A stretch of DNA of 64,000 nt from Stenotrophomonas indicatrix (GCA_041545745.1 CP168152.1:1362001-1426000), one strand, 5' to 3'. Shown: positions 32,499 through 41,968, counted from the first letter of the stretch. Notes: generated from the letters alone by a model not told the origin. Numbers and translations are program-made.

Positions 32499-34331
32499 AT
32501 GTTCCGTTGGTTTGAATCCCTGATCCCGGTGTTTCCGCCCATTGACGGGCGCATGCCGCCGCGCACCGTGGTGCCGTTCTACCTGCACTACCTGCGGCCG
32601 GTGTGGCCGGTGCTGCTGGCCACCCTGATCGCCGGCCTGCTGCTGGCGCTGGTGGAAGTGGCGATGTTCGATTTCCTTGGTCGCATTGTCGACATGGTTG
32701 CCGAGCAGCCCGGCGCGGACTTCTTCCAGCGCCATGCCGATACCCTGGGCTGGATGCTGTTCATCACCGTCATCGCGCGCCCGATCCTGGTCGGCCTGCA
32801 CAACCTGCTGGTCAATCAGGCCATCGTGCCGGGCCTGAGCAATCGTTCGCGCTGGCTGATGCACAACTACGTGGTACGGCAGAGCCTGAGCTTCTTCCAG
32901 AACGACTTCGCTGGCAGCATGGCCAACCGGGTGATGCAGACCGGCACCTCGCTGCGCGAGTCGGCGGTGCAGATGGTCGATTCGCTGTGGTACATCGTGG
33001 TCTACACCGGCACCGCGCTGTACCTGTTCGCGCAGGCCGACTGGCGGTTGATGGTGCCGCTGATCCTTTGGCTGCTGGCTTACGTGGTGATCATGATCTA
33101 CTTCGTGCCGCGCGCGAAGGAACGGGCCTGGATCGCGTCAGAGGCGCGCTCCAAGGCAATGGGGCGCATCGTCGACGGCTACACCAACATTCCCACGCTG
33201 AAGCTGTTCGCCCACGGCGGCCGTGAACAGGCCTACGTGGCCGATTCGATCCAGGAACTGGCGGTCAAGCACCGCGCACAGACCCGGATCACCACCGGCA
33301 TGGACCTGACCATCGCCATCGTCAACGGGTTCCTCATCGCCGGTACCTGCGGACTTGCGCTGTGGCTGTGGAACGGCGGGCACATCACCGTCGGCGCGAT
33401 CACCCTGGCGACCGGTCTGGTGATCCGCATCCACAACATGTCCGGCTGGATCATGTGGACCATCAACGGCATCTTCGAGGACATCGGCACCGTACAGGAT
33501 GGCATCACCACCATCGCCCAGCCGCTGACCGTGCAGGACCGCGAGGATGCGGTGCTGCTGCAGGTGACACGTGGCGGTGTGCACTTCCAGGATGTCCATT
33601 TCCATTACGGCAAGAAGGGCGGCGTGATTGCTGGCTTGGAATTGGTGGTGAAGCCGGGCGAGAAGATCGGCCTGGTCGGCCCCTCCGGTGCCGGCAAGTC
33701 GACCCTGGTGAACGTGTTGCTGCGGCTGTACGACCTAGAAAGCGGACGCATCCTGATCGACGACCAGGACATCGCTTACGTCACCCAGGAAAGCCTGCGC
33801 CATCAGATCGGTGTGGTGACCCAGGACACCTCGCTGCTGCACCGTTCGATCCGCGACAACCTGCTGTACGGCCGTCCCGACGCCACCGACGCGCAACTGC
33901 GCGCGGCCGTGGCGAAGGCGCGCGCGGAGGCGTTCATCGATACGCTGGTCGACGGCGAAGGGCGTCGTGGCTACGACGCACACGTCGGCGAACGCGGCGT
34001 GAAGCTGTCCGGTGGCCAACGCCAGCGCATCGCCATTGCCCGCGTGCTGCTGAAGGACGCCCCGATCCTGGTGCTGGACGAGGCGACCTCGGCGCTGGAC
34101 TCGGAAGTGGAAGCGGCGATCCAGGACAACCTGGACGAACTGATGGGTGGCAAGACGGTGATCGCGATCGCCCATCGCCTGTCGACCATCGCGCGGATGG
34201 ACCGGCTGGTGGTGATGGACCAGGGCCGCATCGTCGAGACCGGTACCCATGCCGAGCTGATCGAGGCCGGCGGCCTGTACGCGCGGTTGTGGGCGCGGCA
34301 GACCGGTGGGTTCGTGGCAGCCGATCAATGA
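32499..34331 (+). CDS. ABC exporter, fused permease and ATPase (MsbA-like family)
   Basis: A 610-residue half-transporter. Six membrane helices lie in residues about 30-320. The nucleotide-binding domain follows, with Walker A GPSGAGKST (about 392-400), signature LSGGQRQRIA (about 502-511), Walker B LVLDEATSALD (about 522-532) and the switch His in AIAHRLSTIARMD. All catalytic residues are intact, so it should act as a homodimer exporting lipids or drugs. The substrate is not evident; the true MsbA in this genus is usually next to lpxK, which is not seen here. Confidence 0.9.
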   Translation: MFRWFESLIPVFPPIDGRMPPRTVVPFYLHYLRPVWPVLLATLIAGLLLALVEVAMFDFLGRIVDMVAEQPGADFFQRHADTLGWMLFITVIARPILVGLHNLLVNQAIVPGLSNRSRWLMHNYVVRQSLSFFQNDFAGSMANRVMQTGTSLRESAVQMVDSLWYIVVYTGTALYLFAQADWRLMVPLILWLLAYVVIMIYFVPRAKERAWIASEARSKAMGRIVDGYTNIPTLKLFAHGGREQAYVADSIQELAVKHRAQTRITTGMDLTIAIVNGFLIAGTCGLALWLWNGGHITVGAITLATGLVIRIHNMSGWIMWTINGIFEDIGTVQDGITTIAQPLTVQDREDAVLLQVTRGGVHFQDVHFHYGKKGGVIAGLELVVKPGEKIGLVGPSGAGKSTLVNVLLRLYDLESGRILIDDQDIAYVTQESLRHQIGVVTQDTSLLHRSIRDNLLYGRPDATDAQLRAAVAKARAEAFIDTLVDGEGRRGYDAHVGERGVKLSGGQRQRIAIARVLLKDAPILVLDEATSALDSEVEAAIQDNLDELMGGKTVIAIAHRLSTIARMDRLVVMDQGRIVETGTHAELIEAGGLYARLWARQTGGFVAADQ

Positions 34332-34358
34332 CGGCCCCCGGACGGTGGCTGAGCAACA

Positions 34359-34381
34359 GTAGATCCACGCCACGCGTGGAT
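34359..34381 (+). repeat. SMAG-type REP element
   Basis: GTAGATCCACGCCACGCGTG followed by GAT, just after the ABC exporter gene. Confidence 0.88.
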
Positions 34382-34399
34382 GCCGTACAACACAGATGA

Positions 34400-34427
34400 A
34401 AACGGCCCGGGTCTCCCCGGGCCGTTT
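34400..34427 (-). terminator. Terminator between convergent genes
   Basis: AAACGGCCCGGG / CCCGGGCCGTTT stem with a TCTC loop. The T run is better on the minus strand, serving the DUF885 gene, but it probably works both ways. Confidence 0.85.
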
Positions 34428-34450
34428 GCGTTCAGCTCACACCCGATCCA

Positions 34451-36265
34451 TCACTCGATCGGCTGGTCCAGCATCAGCTGGCGCGCGAAACGCACCGGCG
34501 GTGCGCCGTAGGACAGCATCTGGTCGTGGTAGGCCTTCAGGTTGAACTTGTCGCCCAGCTTGTCCTGCATCGCCTTGCGGGTGTCGAAGTGTTCCTGTGC
34601 ACCGACGAAGTAGGTCGGCAGCTGAGCCGAGGTCAGCTGCGCGCGCACCCACTTGCCCGAGGCTTCGCTTTCCTGCTGGAAGGCGTCGTGGGTCATCAGG
34701 TGCATCGCCTTCTCGCGATCCCAGTTGTCCACGTGCACGCCCTGGTCGAGGATCGCGTTGGAGATCGTGCGCAGGTAGAACTTCAGCTGCACCAGGTGGA
34801 ACAGCGGATCGTTGTTGAGATAACCCTGCTCCTGCATCATCCGCTCGGTGTAGACCGCCCAGCCTTCGGCGAACAGGCCCGAACGCAGCACCGCACGCAG
34901 GGTGGAGGGGAACTTGGCCGAATGCCAGCCTTCCAGGTAGTGGCCCGGGGTGCCTTCGTGGATGCTCAGCAGATGGATCATGCGCGAGTTGTACTCACGC
35001 AGGAACGAATCGACCTGCTTGTCGTTCCAGTCATCGGGAATCGGCGAGACGGCGTAGAAGGTCTTCAGGTTCTTGTCCAGCGGGCCCGGTGAATCGCAAT
35101 AGGCCACGGCCACACCACGCTGGAATTCCGGCATCAGGATGATGTCCACCGGCGCGTCCGGCAGGGTCATCAGGTCGTGTTCGCGGACGAACGCGGTGGA
35201 CTGCTCCAGTGCGGCCTTGGCATCGTCGACCACCTTGTCGCGCGCCGGCTTGTCGGCGTAGGCCAGCTCGAGCGCGGCCTCGATCGCCTTCTGCTGCTGC
35301 TCGTCGCTCGGCTGCGCGGGCATTTCCGGTGCGCCCGGCTTGTCCTTCAGCACGGTCTGCGCGATGCCGTACATGTCCTCGCGCACGCGCTTCAGTTCGG
35401 CGCGTGCACGCTCACCGATCTCCTGCCGCGACAGCGAGGAATTCAGCGCGAACTTCAGCTTCTGGTCGTACTTTTCCGCACCGATGCGGAAGTCGCCCTT
35501 GGCGTTCGGCACCAGGGTCTTGTCCAGCCAGGTCTGCTGCTCGTCCACGGCCTTCTTCAGGCCGTCGATGGCGGCCTGCAGGCGCTGCTGATCTGCCTGC
35601 GGCAGCTCGCCGATGTGCGGGGTGATGAAGGTATCGACGATGCTGAGGATGCCCTTGTTCTGCTTGGCCACGGTCTCGGCATGGATCTTCGGCACGCGTG
35701 CCGGATCCAGGTTCTCGCGGGCCTGGGCGAAGATCGCCGGCAGCTTTTCCATGCGCGCGGTAGCCGACTTCAGGCGATCGGGCAGTGGTGCGAACTCGCG
35801 CGCCATCAGGCCGTAGATCGCGCTGCCGGCAATGCCGTTGTACAGCTGCGGGTCCCACTTGCCGGACTGCATCACCTCGGCATTCCAGATTTCCGACTGC
35901 AGCTGGTTGCGCAGGATCGCGGCATCCACTTGGTTCTCGCGGCCCAGCTTGGCCACCTCGATCTTGTCCAGCTCGCCCAGCAGGCCCTTGTAGGCGTCCA
36001 CGGTCTTCTGCTGGCCGGCCGCGCTCAGGTCGTCGATCTCGCTGTCATAGCGGTGGTCGCCGATTTGGGTGGCGCTGACCGGGGACAGCTGCATCCAGGT
36101 GTCCAGGGCGCGCTTGGACAGGTCGGCGAAGGCGGCATCGACCGCCGCATCACCGGCCTGCTGGCCGGCGGCCGGGGTGGAACCGTTGGTCGGGGCATCG
36201 GCCGGCTGGCAACCGGCGAGGGCGGCGACGAGGGCGAGGGCAAGAAGATGCGGGCGCATCGGCAT
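34451..36265 (-). CDS. DUF885 family lipoprotein
   Basis: A 604-residue predicted lipoprotein (MPMRPHLLALALVAALAGC, lipid Cys near residue 19) of the DUF885 family, common and often multicopy in Xanthomonadaceae. The family is thought to be metallopeptidase-like; the helical core contains HEGTPGHYLEGWHS, which supplies candidate His/Glu metal ligands. A Gly/Ala linker follows the lipid anchor. Peptidase activity is an inference from the family. It stands alone, divergent from the GFA gene. Confidence 0.85.
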   Translation of the reverse strand: MPMRPHLLALALVAALAGCQPADAPTNGSTPAAGQQAGDAAVDAAFADLSKRALDTWMQLSPVSATQIGDHRYDSEIDDLSAAGQQKTVDAYKGLLGELDKIEVAKLGRENQVDAAILRNQLQSEIWNAEVMQSGKWDPQLYNGIAGSAIYGLMAREFAPLPDRLKSATARMEKLPAIFAQARENLDPARVPKIHAETVAKQNKGILSIVDTFITPHIGELPQADQQRLQAAIDGLKKAVDEQQTWLDKTLVPNAKGDFRIGAEKYDQKLKFALNSSLSRQEIGERARAELKRVREDMYGIAQTVLKDKPGAPEMPAQPSDEQQQKAIEAALELAYADKPARDKVVDDAKAALEQSTAFVREHDLMTLPDAPVDIILMPEFQRGVAVAYCDSPGPLDKNLKTFYAVSPIPDDWNDKQVDSFLREYNSRMIHLLSIHEGTPGHYLEGWHSAKFPSTLRAVLRSGLFAEGWAVYTERMMQEQGYLNNDPLFHLVQLKFYLRTISNAILDQGVHVDNWDREKAMHLMTHDAFQQESEASGKWVRAQLTSAQLPTYFVGAQEHFDTRKAMQDKLGDKFNLKAYHDQMLSYGAPPVRFARQLMLDQPIE

Positions 36266-36371
36266 TCCTGTACGGGGTCAATCCACGAGCATAGGCCCCC
36301 GGGGCTGCTTTGTCCCCGTGCCATAGGATTACCATGGGCGCACACAAGGACCCTCCAGCGGAGCGCAGGAC

Positions 36372-36728
36372 ATGGAATACCAGGGAAGTTGCCATTGCGG
36401 CAGGATCGCATTCACCGTGCGGGCTGATGTCCCCATCAAGGACGTCATCGACTGCAACTGCTCGATGTGCCGCCGCCGCGGCAGCCTGCTCTGGTTCGCC
36501 CCGCGCGAGGCGTTCCAGCTGGGCACCGATATCGCCGACGTGGCGACCTACCAGTTCAACACCCACAACATCGATCACCATCACTGCCGCGCGTGCGGCA
36601 CCGCGCCGTACAGCGAGGCGGTGGATCCGCGCAGTGGCCTGCCGATGGTGGCGATCAACGTGCGCTGCCTGCCACAGGTTGAGCTGGCTGGATTGTCGAT
36701 CACCGCGTTCGACGGAGCGTCGCGATGA
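36372..36728 (+). CDS. GFA-family (CENP-V type) zinc protein
   Basis: A 118-residue protein of the glutathione-dependent formaldehyde-activating enzyme (GFA) family. Cys ligands occur as GSCHCGRI, DCNCSMCRRRG and HHCRACGTAPY, the normal pattern for two zinc ions. Family members are small zinc-thiol enzymes or adaptors; activity on S-hydroxymethylglutathione is not established for this subgroup. Its stop overlaps the start of the DUF4349 gene (ATGA). Confidence 0.9.
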   Translation: MEYQGSCHCGRIAFTVRADVPIKDVIDCNCSMCRRRGSLLWFAPREAFQLGTDIADVATYQFNTHNIDHHHCRACGTAPYSEAVDPRSGLPMVAINVRCLPQVELAGLSITAFDGASR

Positions 36729-37537
36729 CCGCACGCCGCGTGTGGACGCGCGTGCTGATCGTGCCGGCATTGCTGCTGGTGTTGGCTGCCTGTGCCAAAC
36801 AGAGTGAGAGCGCCGCCGATGCCGGTGGTGCCGCCGAAGCGGGCGTAGCCTCGCCTGAAGGCGCTTTCCTGGCCTATGAACACGATGTGCAGGTGCAGCT
36901 GGAAGCGGCGCAGATCGCGCCGCGTATCCAGCAGGTCGCACAGGCGTGCCAGAACGCGAAGTTCGGTGAGTGCGCGGTGCTGCAGGTGGATCAGCGCAGT
37001 GGCGAACAGCCCAGTGGCGAAGTCAAGGTACGCATCGCGCCGAAGGGCGTGGAATCGCTGATCGGCCTGGCCGGCGAAGGTGGCAAGCTGCAGGCGCGCA
37101 ACACGCGTGCCGAGGACCTGGCCCAGCAGGTGGCCGACACCGCGCTGACCAAGGCCCGGCTGGAGAAGGAGCACGCGCGCTTGCTGTCCTACCAGGACCG
37201 CGGTGATCTGAAGATCGAGGACCTGATGGCGATCACTACGCGCCTGTCGGAGATCGAGGCGGGTGTGGAGCAGGCCACCAAGGACGCCGCCCAGCAGCGC
37301 AGGCGCATTGATACGCAGCTGGTGACGATGCATTTCGATACCACCTCGGGCCAGCGCAGCCGCAGCGAGATCGGCGAAGCCCTGAGCGAGTCGGGCAGTA
37401 TCCTCAGCACCAGCGTGGCATTCCTGATCCGCGCAGCGGCGGCATTGCTGCCGGTGGGTCTGGTGGCGCTGGTGATGGCCTGGATCGTCCGCGCACTGAT
37501 CCGTCGTCGCCGCCGTAAGCTGCCGCCGAAAACCTGA
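36725..37537 (+). CDS. DUF4349 lipoprotein
   Basis: A 270-residue lipoprotein with the lipid Cys at about residue 23 (LLVLAACAK). The middle (about 90-205) has beta segments followed by a helical coiled region (EDLAQQVADTALTKARLEKE) characteristic of DUF4349. A membrane helix (about 228-258) and an Arg/Lys tail end the protein, so it could be anchored at both ends of the periplasm-facing domain. Function is unknown. It is coupled to the GFA gene by a 4-base overlap. Confidence 0.85.
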   Translation: MTARRVWTRVLIVPALLLVLAACAKQSESAADAGGAAEAGVASPEGAFLAYEHDVQVQLEAAQIAPRIQQVAQACQNAKFGECAVLQVDQRSGEQPSGEVKVRIAPKGVESLIGLAGEGGKLQARNTRAEDLAQQVADTALTKARLEKEHARLLSYQDRGDLKIEDLMAITTRLSEIEAGVEQATKDAAQQRRRIDTQLVTMHFDTTSGQRSRSEIGEALSESGSILSTSVAFLIRAAAALLPVGLVALVMAWIVRALIRRRRRKLPPKT

Positions 37538-37546
37538 CCGGAACAG

Positions 37547-37569
37547 GTAGTGCCGGCCGCTGGCCGGCA
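37547..37569 (+). repeat. SMAG-type REP element
   Basis: GTAGTGCCGGCCGCTGGCC plus GGCA, 9 bases after the DUF4349 gene and 10 before the convergent gene end. Confidence 0.9.
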
Positions 37570-37579
37570 TTCCTGCGGA

Positions 37580-37873
37580 TCAGCCTTCGTCGGTCTCGTA
37601 TTCGACGAACACATCCAGTTCCAGCGCCAGTTCCTGCACTGCATCGCGCACCTTCTGTGCGGTGCTTTCGTTGCCCACTTCCACTTCCAGTTCGTGGGTG
37701 CCCGGGCCGATGTCGTCGGACAGTCCGGCCGAGCTGGAATCATCGTCATCCATGTGCGGCATCAGGTCGTCGGTCTCTTCGACGTGTTCGATGCCTTCCA
37801 GGCCGAGCAGCAGGTCGCTGATGGAGCGGGCATCGTCTTCGGTTCCGGTAATTCGCAGTCGCAGCAGGGCCAT
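37580..37873 (-). CDS. Small acidic hypothetical protein
   Basis: A 97-residue protein with pI clearly acidic: ETDDLMPHMDDDDSSSAG in the middle and YETDEG at the end. The start MALLRLRITGTEDDARSISDLLLGLEGIEHVEE looks like a small alpha/beta (ferredoxin-like) unit and LDVFVEY a final strand. I recognise no named family; orthologues probably exist across the genus. No signal or membrane segment. Confidence 0.75.
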   Translation of the reverse strand: MALLRLRITGTEDDARSISDLLLGLEGIEHVEETDDLMPHMDDDDSSSAGLSDDIGPGTHELEVEVGNESTAQKVRDAVQELALELDVFVEYETDEG

Positions 37874-37942
37874 GGCGGAAGCACGTTGTGGGGTTCGTCT
37901 GCAGCCTAGCCAGCGCCGGGCAAAGACCGGGTGAGGGCGCAG

Positions 37943-38887
37943 TCAGCCGGGTGTGCTCGGGCGCCCCAGCAGGCTATCGGGCAACGCGGGAACCGGCGTG
38001 CGTTCGTCCTGCGCCTGGCCCAGCAACCAGTCGATGAACAGCCGCGCGGCAGGGCTGGGCGGCCGCCCTTCGGCGTGCACCACATAGTAGGCGTAGCGTG
38101 CCTTCAGGGCAGGGCCAGGCAGGCGCACCAGCTCATAGCGCTGCAGATAGGGCTGGGCGACGTGGGTGCGGGCAAGCACCGCGCCCATGCCATACACCGC
38201 CGCGCGCATCGCGTCGGTACTGTCGGCAAAGGTGTGCATCGCCGGCAATGGCGACGGCGGGCGCACGCCGGCGTGGCGGAACCAGTCGCGCCAGCCCTGT
38301 GGTGACAGATCACTGAGCAGCGGCAATCCGGCGATGCGTGCCGGGTCTTCCAGTGCTTCGACACCGGGCAACGCCGGGGACGCAACGGGAAAGAGGTTGT
38401 CGTCCATCAGGTGCTGCGCGTGCAGTCCGGGCCACTGGCCCAGTCCATAGCGGATGCCGACCTCCGGGCCGTTTTCATCGTAACGGTCCAGCCCACTGCC
38501 GGTGTGCAGTTCGATGCGGATGTGTGGATGGGCCTGGGTGAAACGCGGCAACCGCGGCAGCAACCAGCAATACGACAAGGAGCGCAGCGTAGCGATCCGC
38601 AGCGGCACGCTGTCCGCGTCCGGCTGCAGATGGTGGGCGACGGCGGCGACATCGGTGAACGCGGCGCTGGCGGCGTCGGCCAACTGCCGGCCTTCGGCCG
38701 TCAGGCGTACCCCGCGCGCATGACGCAGGAACAGGCGCGTGGCCAGCACCTCTTCCAGGCGGCGCACGTGATGGCTGACCGCGCTGGCGGTCAGATGCAG
38801 TTCCTGCGCCGCCTGAGCGAAGTTCTGGTGGCGCGCGGCGACCGCGAATACGGCCAGTGCGGGGAGCAGGGAAGGGCGTAGCAGCAT
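37943..38887 (-). CDS. LysR-family transcriptional regulator (GcvA-like)
   Basis: A 314-residue LysR regulator. ATG 38887 gives MLLRPSLLPALAVFAVAARH and a winged helix with HTH NFAQAAQELHLTASAVSHHV (about 19-38). The C-terminal substrate-binding domain (from about 90) resembles GcvA-type members. An upstream open extension to 39046 overlaps the divergent EamA gene and is rejected. Its natural target is the divergent EamA transporter gene 116 bases away. Confidence 0.9.
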   Translation of the reverse strand: MLLRPSLLPALAVFAVAARHQNFAQAAQELHLTASAVSHHVRRLEEVLATRLFLRHARGVRLTAEGRQLADAASAAFTDVAAVAHHLQPDADSVPLRIATLRSLSYCWLLPRLPRFTQAHPHIRIELHTGSGLDRYDENGPEVGIRYGLGQWPGLHAQHLMDDNLFPVASPALPGVEALEDPARIAGLPLLSDLSPQGWRDWFRHAGVRPPSPLPAMHTFADSTDAMRAAVYGMGAVLARTHVAQPYLQRYELVRLPGPALKARYAYYVVHAEGRPPSPAARLFIDWLLGQAQDERTPVPALPDSLLGRPSTPG

Positions 38888-39003
38888 GTCCAGCCTCAAG
38901 CCATATTTGTGGCTGGCAGCGATACTACGCGCTTGTGCAGCGGGCGTCTGCGGTCGATCCTGTGTGGCCAGACCAGCACCGCGATGGCGGACGGACACAG
39001 CAC

Positions 39004-39876
39004 ATGAATGCGATACCCCAGGCGAACGAGCGAGATTGGCGCACACCCCTGGAATTGACCCTGCTCGGCGCGATCTGGGGCTGTTCGTTCCTGTTCATGC
39101 GGGTGGCGGTGCCCTCGTTTGGCCCGTTCGCCCTGGTCGAGGTGCGGCTGGTGCTGGGCGCACTGGTGCTGCTGCCGTTCCTGTGGCGCGCACGCGCGCA
39201 GTTTCCGCCGCGCCGCTGGCTGTGGCTGGCACCGATCGGCCTGGTCAATTCGGCATTGCCGTTCGTGCTGTTCGCTTACGCCGCAGAGCGTGCGCCGGCC
39301 GCCATCGGGGCGATCTGCAATGCGATGACGGTACTGTTCGCCGCGTTGATCGCGTTCCTGTTCTTCGGCGAGAAGATCGGTGTGCGCCGTGCCGGCGCGC
39401 TGCTGGTCGGTTTTGCCGGCGTGGTGGTGCTGGCCACGGCCAAGATCTCGGGGTTGAGCATCGGCACGGCCGTGCTGGCCGGTGCGGCGGCGTCCCTGCT
39501 GTACGGCCTGGGCGTGAACCTGGTGAAGCGGCACATGACCGGTCTGCCCTCGGCTGCGGCCGCCGCTGCCACGTTGTCGTGCGCCTCATTGTGGTTGTTG
39601 CCGATGGCGCTCACGCATCTGCCGCAGGGGCCGATTCCGGGCAAGGCATGGGGCGCGGCGATCGCGCTGGGCGTGGTCTGCACCGGGTTCGCCTTCCTGA
39701 TGTTCTATCGCCTGATCGGTCGCATCGGCCCGTCGCGTGCATCGACGGTGACCTACCTGGTTCCGTTGTTCGGTGCGGCGTTTGCCTGGTTGTTCCTGGG
39801 CGAAGCGGTGACGGTGCAGATGTTGATTGCCGGTGCGTTGATTCTGGGTAGCGTGGCCGTCAGCCAGAAGGGCTGA
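39004..39876 (+). CDS. EamA-family (DMT) transporter
   Basis: A 290-residue permease with ten hydrophobic helices in two EamA repeats (GAIWGCSFLFMRVAVPSFGP; YRLIGRIGPSRASTVTYLVP). The GPSRAS/YLVPLFG segment is typical of RhaT/EamA exporters. ATG 39004 is the first start before helix 1. It is divergent from a LysR gene that probably controls it. Substrate not known. Confidence 0.9.
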   Translation: MNAIPQANERDWRTPLELTLLGAIWGCSFLFMRVAVPSFGPFALVEVRLVLGALVLLPFLWRARAQFPPRRWLWLAPIGLVNSALPFVLFAYAAERAPAAIGAICNAMTVLFAALIAFLFFGEKIGVRRAGALLVGFAGVVVLATAKISGLSIGTAVLAGAAASLLYGLGVNLVKRHMTGLPSAAAAAATLSCASLWLLPMALTHLPQGPIPGKAWGAAIALGVVCTGFAFLMFYRLIGRIGPSRASTVTYLVPLFGAAFAWLFLGEAVTVQMLIAGALILGSVAVSQKG

Positions 39877-39892
39877 GGGCGCCGACACACGG

Positions 39893-39914
39893 CTAGTGCC
39901 GGGCGCTGCCCGGC
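39893..39914 (+). repeat. Variant SMAG hairpin
   Basis: CTAGTGCCGGGCGCTGCCCG plus GC: the head is CTAG rather than GTAG and the stem is GCCGGGC / GCCCGGC. Confidence 0.6.
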
Positions 39915-39941
39915 AGCCCTTTTCCGCGCCTGCGGAGAGGT

Positions 39942-40170
39942 GTCACTTTCTTTGCTCGTGCAAAGAAAGTAACCAAAGAAACACGCCGCCGCCGCGAGCC
40001 GCCGTGCTTCGCACGTCGGTCCCCTGCGCTTCTCGGTGAATCAGGGGACGGTGCGCAGAAGTCAGCCGACTAACAGTCGGCTCTACAGGACATCGGCACC
40101 TCTTCGCCCCTGATTCCCCTGCGATGCTCGGCTCGCTCAAGGCGGACCCAAGATCAAAGGCCGCAGCTGT
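39942..40170 (+). repeat. Long interspersed repeat, copy 1
   Basis: Begins at a hairpin CTTTCTTTGC..GCAAAGAAAG (39946-39970), then AACCAAAGAAACACGCCGCC, TCTCGGTGAATCAGGGGACG, CCCCTGATTCCCCTGCGATG, and GCTCGGCTCGCTCAAGGCGG. A minus-strand SMAG hairpin (40064-40086, GTAGAGCCGACTGTTAGTCG) sits in the middle, where the copy at 46.3 kb has different sequence. It has no supported gene. Confidence 0.85.
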
Positions 40171-40175
40171 ACCCA

Positions 40176-40198
40176 GTAGATCCACGCCATGCGTGGAT
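40176..40198 (+). repeat. SMAG-type REP element between inverted long repeats
   Basis: GTAG plus the ATCCACGCCATGCGTGGAT hairpin, exactly between the two inverted long repeats. Confidence 0.9.
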
Positions 40199-40412
40199 GC
40201 TCTTGCTGTTGGTCTTGATCTTCCAGTCCGCCTTGAGCGAGCCGAGCACCGCAGGTCCGGCGAGGGCGAAGAGACGCGGGTGTTTGAGCGCAGCGAGTTC
40301 CCGCGCCGTCCCTCGACGGGCCGAGGAGCGCAGGGTACCGGTGCGCAGCACCGGCTCGCGGCCGGCGGAACGTTTCTTTTGGTTACTTTTCTTTGCGTAC
40401 AAAGAAAAGTAA
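40199..40412 (-). repeat. Long interspersed repeat, copy 2 (inverted)
   Basis: Inverted relative to copy 1 and ending in a perfect 14-base hairpin GTTACTTTTCTTTG / CAAAGAAAAGTAAC (40381-40412). It shares GCCTTGAGCGAGCCGAGC and TTTGAGCGCAGCGAGTTC with the other copies; the spacer between is more diverged. Confidence 0.85.
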
Positions 40413-40467
40413 CGCCCATGAACAGTGAAGCACCTTCAGCACGCGCCACGCGCAGGAAGCCAGGCAC

Positions 40468-41370
40468 CTACCGCACCGGCACCGGGATATTGCACAGGTC
40501 GATATGCCCCGCCGGACGCTTGTAGAAATCATCCACGCGATTGCGGCGTGCCTCCACCGTATCGATGAAGGTCTTCGAGTCGGTACGCAGCACCTGGATG
40601 GGCGTGCGCTCGGCCACCGGCACATCGCTGGCACGGCGGATCGATACGATCGGCGTGCGCAGCTTCGGGTCGGCGTAGAAGCCCATCGGTGCCGGTCCGC
40701 GCGGCGTTGCGCTGAGCAGTTCCATGCCCTTCAGCACGCGACCAACCAAGGTGATGTTGCGGTCCAGCTGGCGCGGTGACTGGCCGGTCACCACGTACAG
40801 TTCGGCACCAATGCTGCTGTCTTCCTCGTTGCTGCGGCCGGCGCCCAGCATGCCGTAGCAGTGCGCCAGCCAGGCCTTGCCGGCCTGCGGGTCCTGACCG
40901 ACCGGGAAGCCATCGACGAAGCCGGTCTGCGCGGCCCAGCCATTGCGATCCGGCAGCACGTTGACCTTCAGGCCGGCGCTGGCGCGCTCGAACTCGGCCG
41001 GCAGCTTGCGCGCGGCGCTGCCGAACGGCCTGGCCTTGGCTGCGTCATCGGCGTCGGCATCGCCGAACTGCACCACGAAGTTGTCCTGCGAGCGGTAGAT
41101 GCTGGTGCCGTCCCAGAAGTGCTCGTGGGCGAAGGTCTGGATGTTGGCGACATGGCGCGGGGCGAACTGCGGCGCCAGCTCGATGATCACGCGCCCGGCG
41201 GGCAGGTCCATGTACAGCAGGTTGGCCGGGTCCGGCGTGCGCCAGTCGCTGGCCGCCGAGGCATCGAGGATCTGCTGCGGGCTGCGGTAGGGCGTGGCGG
41301 CGCTGGCCAGGGCGGGCAGCAGGCAGGCCAGGGCGAGGGTGGTCAGGGCAAGACGGCGACGGTGCGGCAT
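40468..41370 (-). CDS. Exported cyclophilin-type peptidyl-prolyl isomerase
   Basis: A 300-residue protein with a signal peptide ([24 protein letters not shown]) and a cyclophilin fold that interconverts cis and trans prolyl bonds, so a periplasmic folding catalyst. [20 protein letters not shown], then [16 protein letters not shown], matches the cyclophilin core; GYGML...[23 protein letters not shown] continues it. Some catalytic positions differ from E. coli PpiA, and the chain is longer at both ends, so activity may be reduced. ATG 41370 is chosen for the signal peptide. Confidence 0.88.
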   Translation of the reverse strand: MPHRRRLALTTLALACLLPALASAATPYRSPQQILDASAASDWRTPDPANLLYMDLPAGRVIIELAPQFAPRHVANIQTFAHEHFWDGTSIYRSQDNFVVQFGDADADDAAKARPFGSAARKLPAEFERASAGLKVNVLPDRNGWAAQTGFVDGFPVGQDPQAGKAWLAHCYGMLGAGRSNEEDSSIGAELYVVTGQSPRQLDRNITLVGRVLKGMELLSATPRGPAPMGFYADPKLRTPIVSIRRASDVPVAERTPIQVLRTDSKTFIDTVEARRNRVDDFYKRPAGHIDLCNIPVPVR

Positions 41371-41500
41371 GGGATCCCCGGAGCATGAACGAGGCTTCGA
41401 TTCTGCGCGACGAGATACCGTATCGCCAAGTGACATGCGGGGCATTCGCGTCAGCCTGCGCGCCGCCTCTTGGCCGATCCAATCGGCCTGGCATCAACGT

Positions 41501-41968
41501 CTATCTTTCTTCTGCAATTAGACCGGAGTAATGGCCGAAGACAGGTACAGGCTCGTAGTTGCCTATTGGGTCGTGCGTAGTTGAACACTCTTCCACATGA
41601 TGGGGCGAGAATTTCTCTATGAAGAGCCGACCATCTTCGTTGAAGATATAGCAGGTTCCTTCAGCAATGCTGTCACTCTTTTCAGCGAACGTTCTATGTA
41701 CCGCCATGCTCAGGAACAGATTTCCCGGTGCTACTTGCTGGAACTGATACGTCAGGCGCTCCCTTAGATGTTCATCCAGAAAGTCGACGCCAATCATGTC
41801 TTTGTCCAACAGCACATCGACAATCACTGATGGCGTGGTGGGAGAGCCAACGAGAACCGTATAGCGAGCCTGGCTCTCATGTCTCGATTTGGCTTCGGAT
41901 TCACTGATTATGTTTCGGGCGGACTTCTTTGCGCCAAACCAGAAGTCGCAATAATAAAACTCAGTCAT
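41501..41968 (-). CDS. Hypothetical protein, AT-rich gene
   Basis: A 155-residue cytoplasmic protein (MTEFYYCDFWFGAKKSARNI start) with no family I recognise. It mixes predicted beta strands (ARYTVLVGSPTTPSVIVDVLL; FLSMAVHRTF) and ends GHYSGLIAEER. Base composition is clearly less GC-rich than the surroundings and there are more Asn, Lys, Ile and Tyr codons, suggesting recent acquisition. Size and composition would fit an immunity-type protein, but no toxin gene is next to it and I cannot confirm that. Confidence 0.65.
   Translation of the reverse strand: MTEFYYCDFWFGAKKSARNIISESEAKSRHESQARYTVLVGSPTTPSVIVDVLLDKDMIGVDFLDEHLRERLTYQFQQVAPGNLFLSMAVHRTFAEKSDSIAEGTCYIFNEDGRLFIEKFSPHHVEECSTTHDPIGNYEPVPVFGHYSGLIAEER

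Noticed and set aside
39943..40525. Several open frames of 70-174 codons in the repeat-rich gap
   Set aside because: They are built from inverted copies of one repeat and SMAG elements, overlap on both strands and have no ribosome-binding sites; repeat origin explains them.
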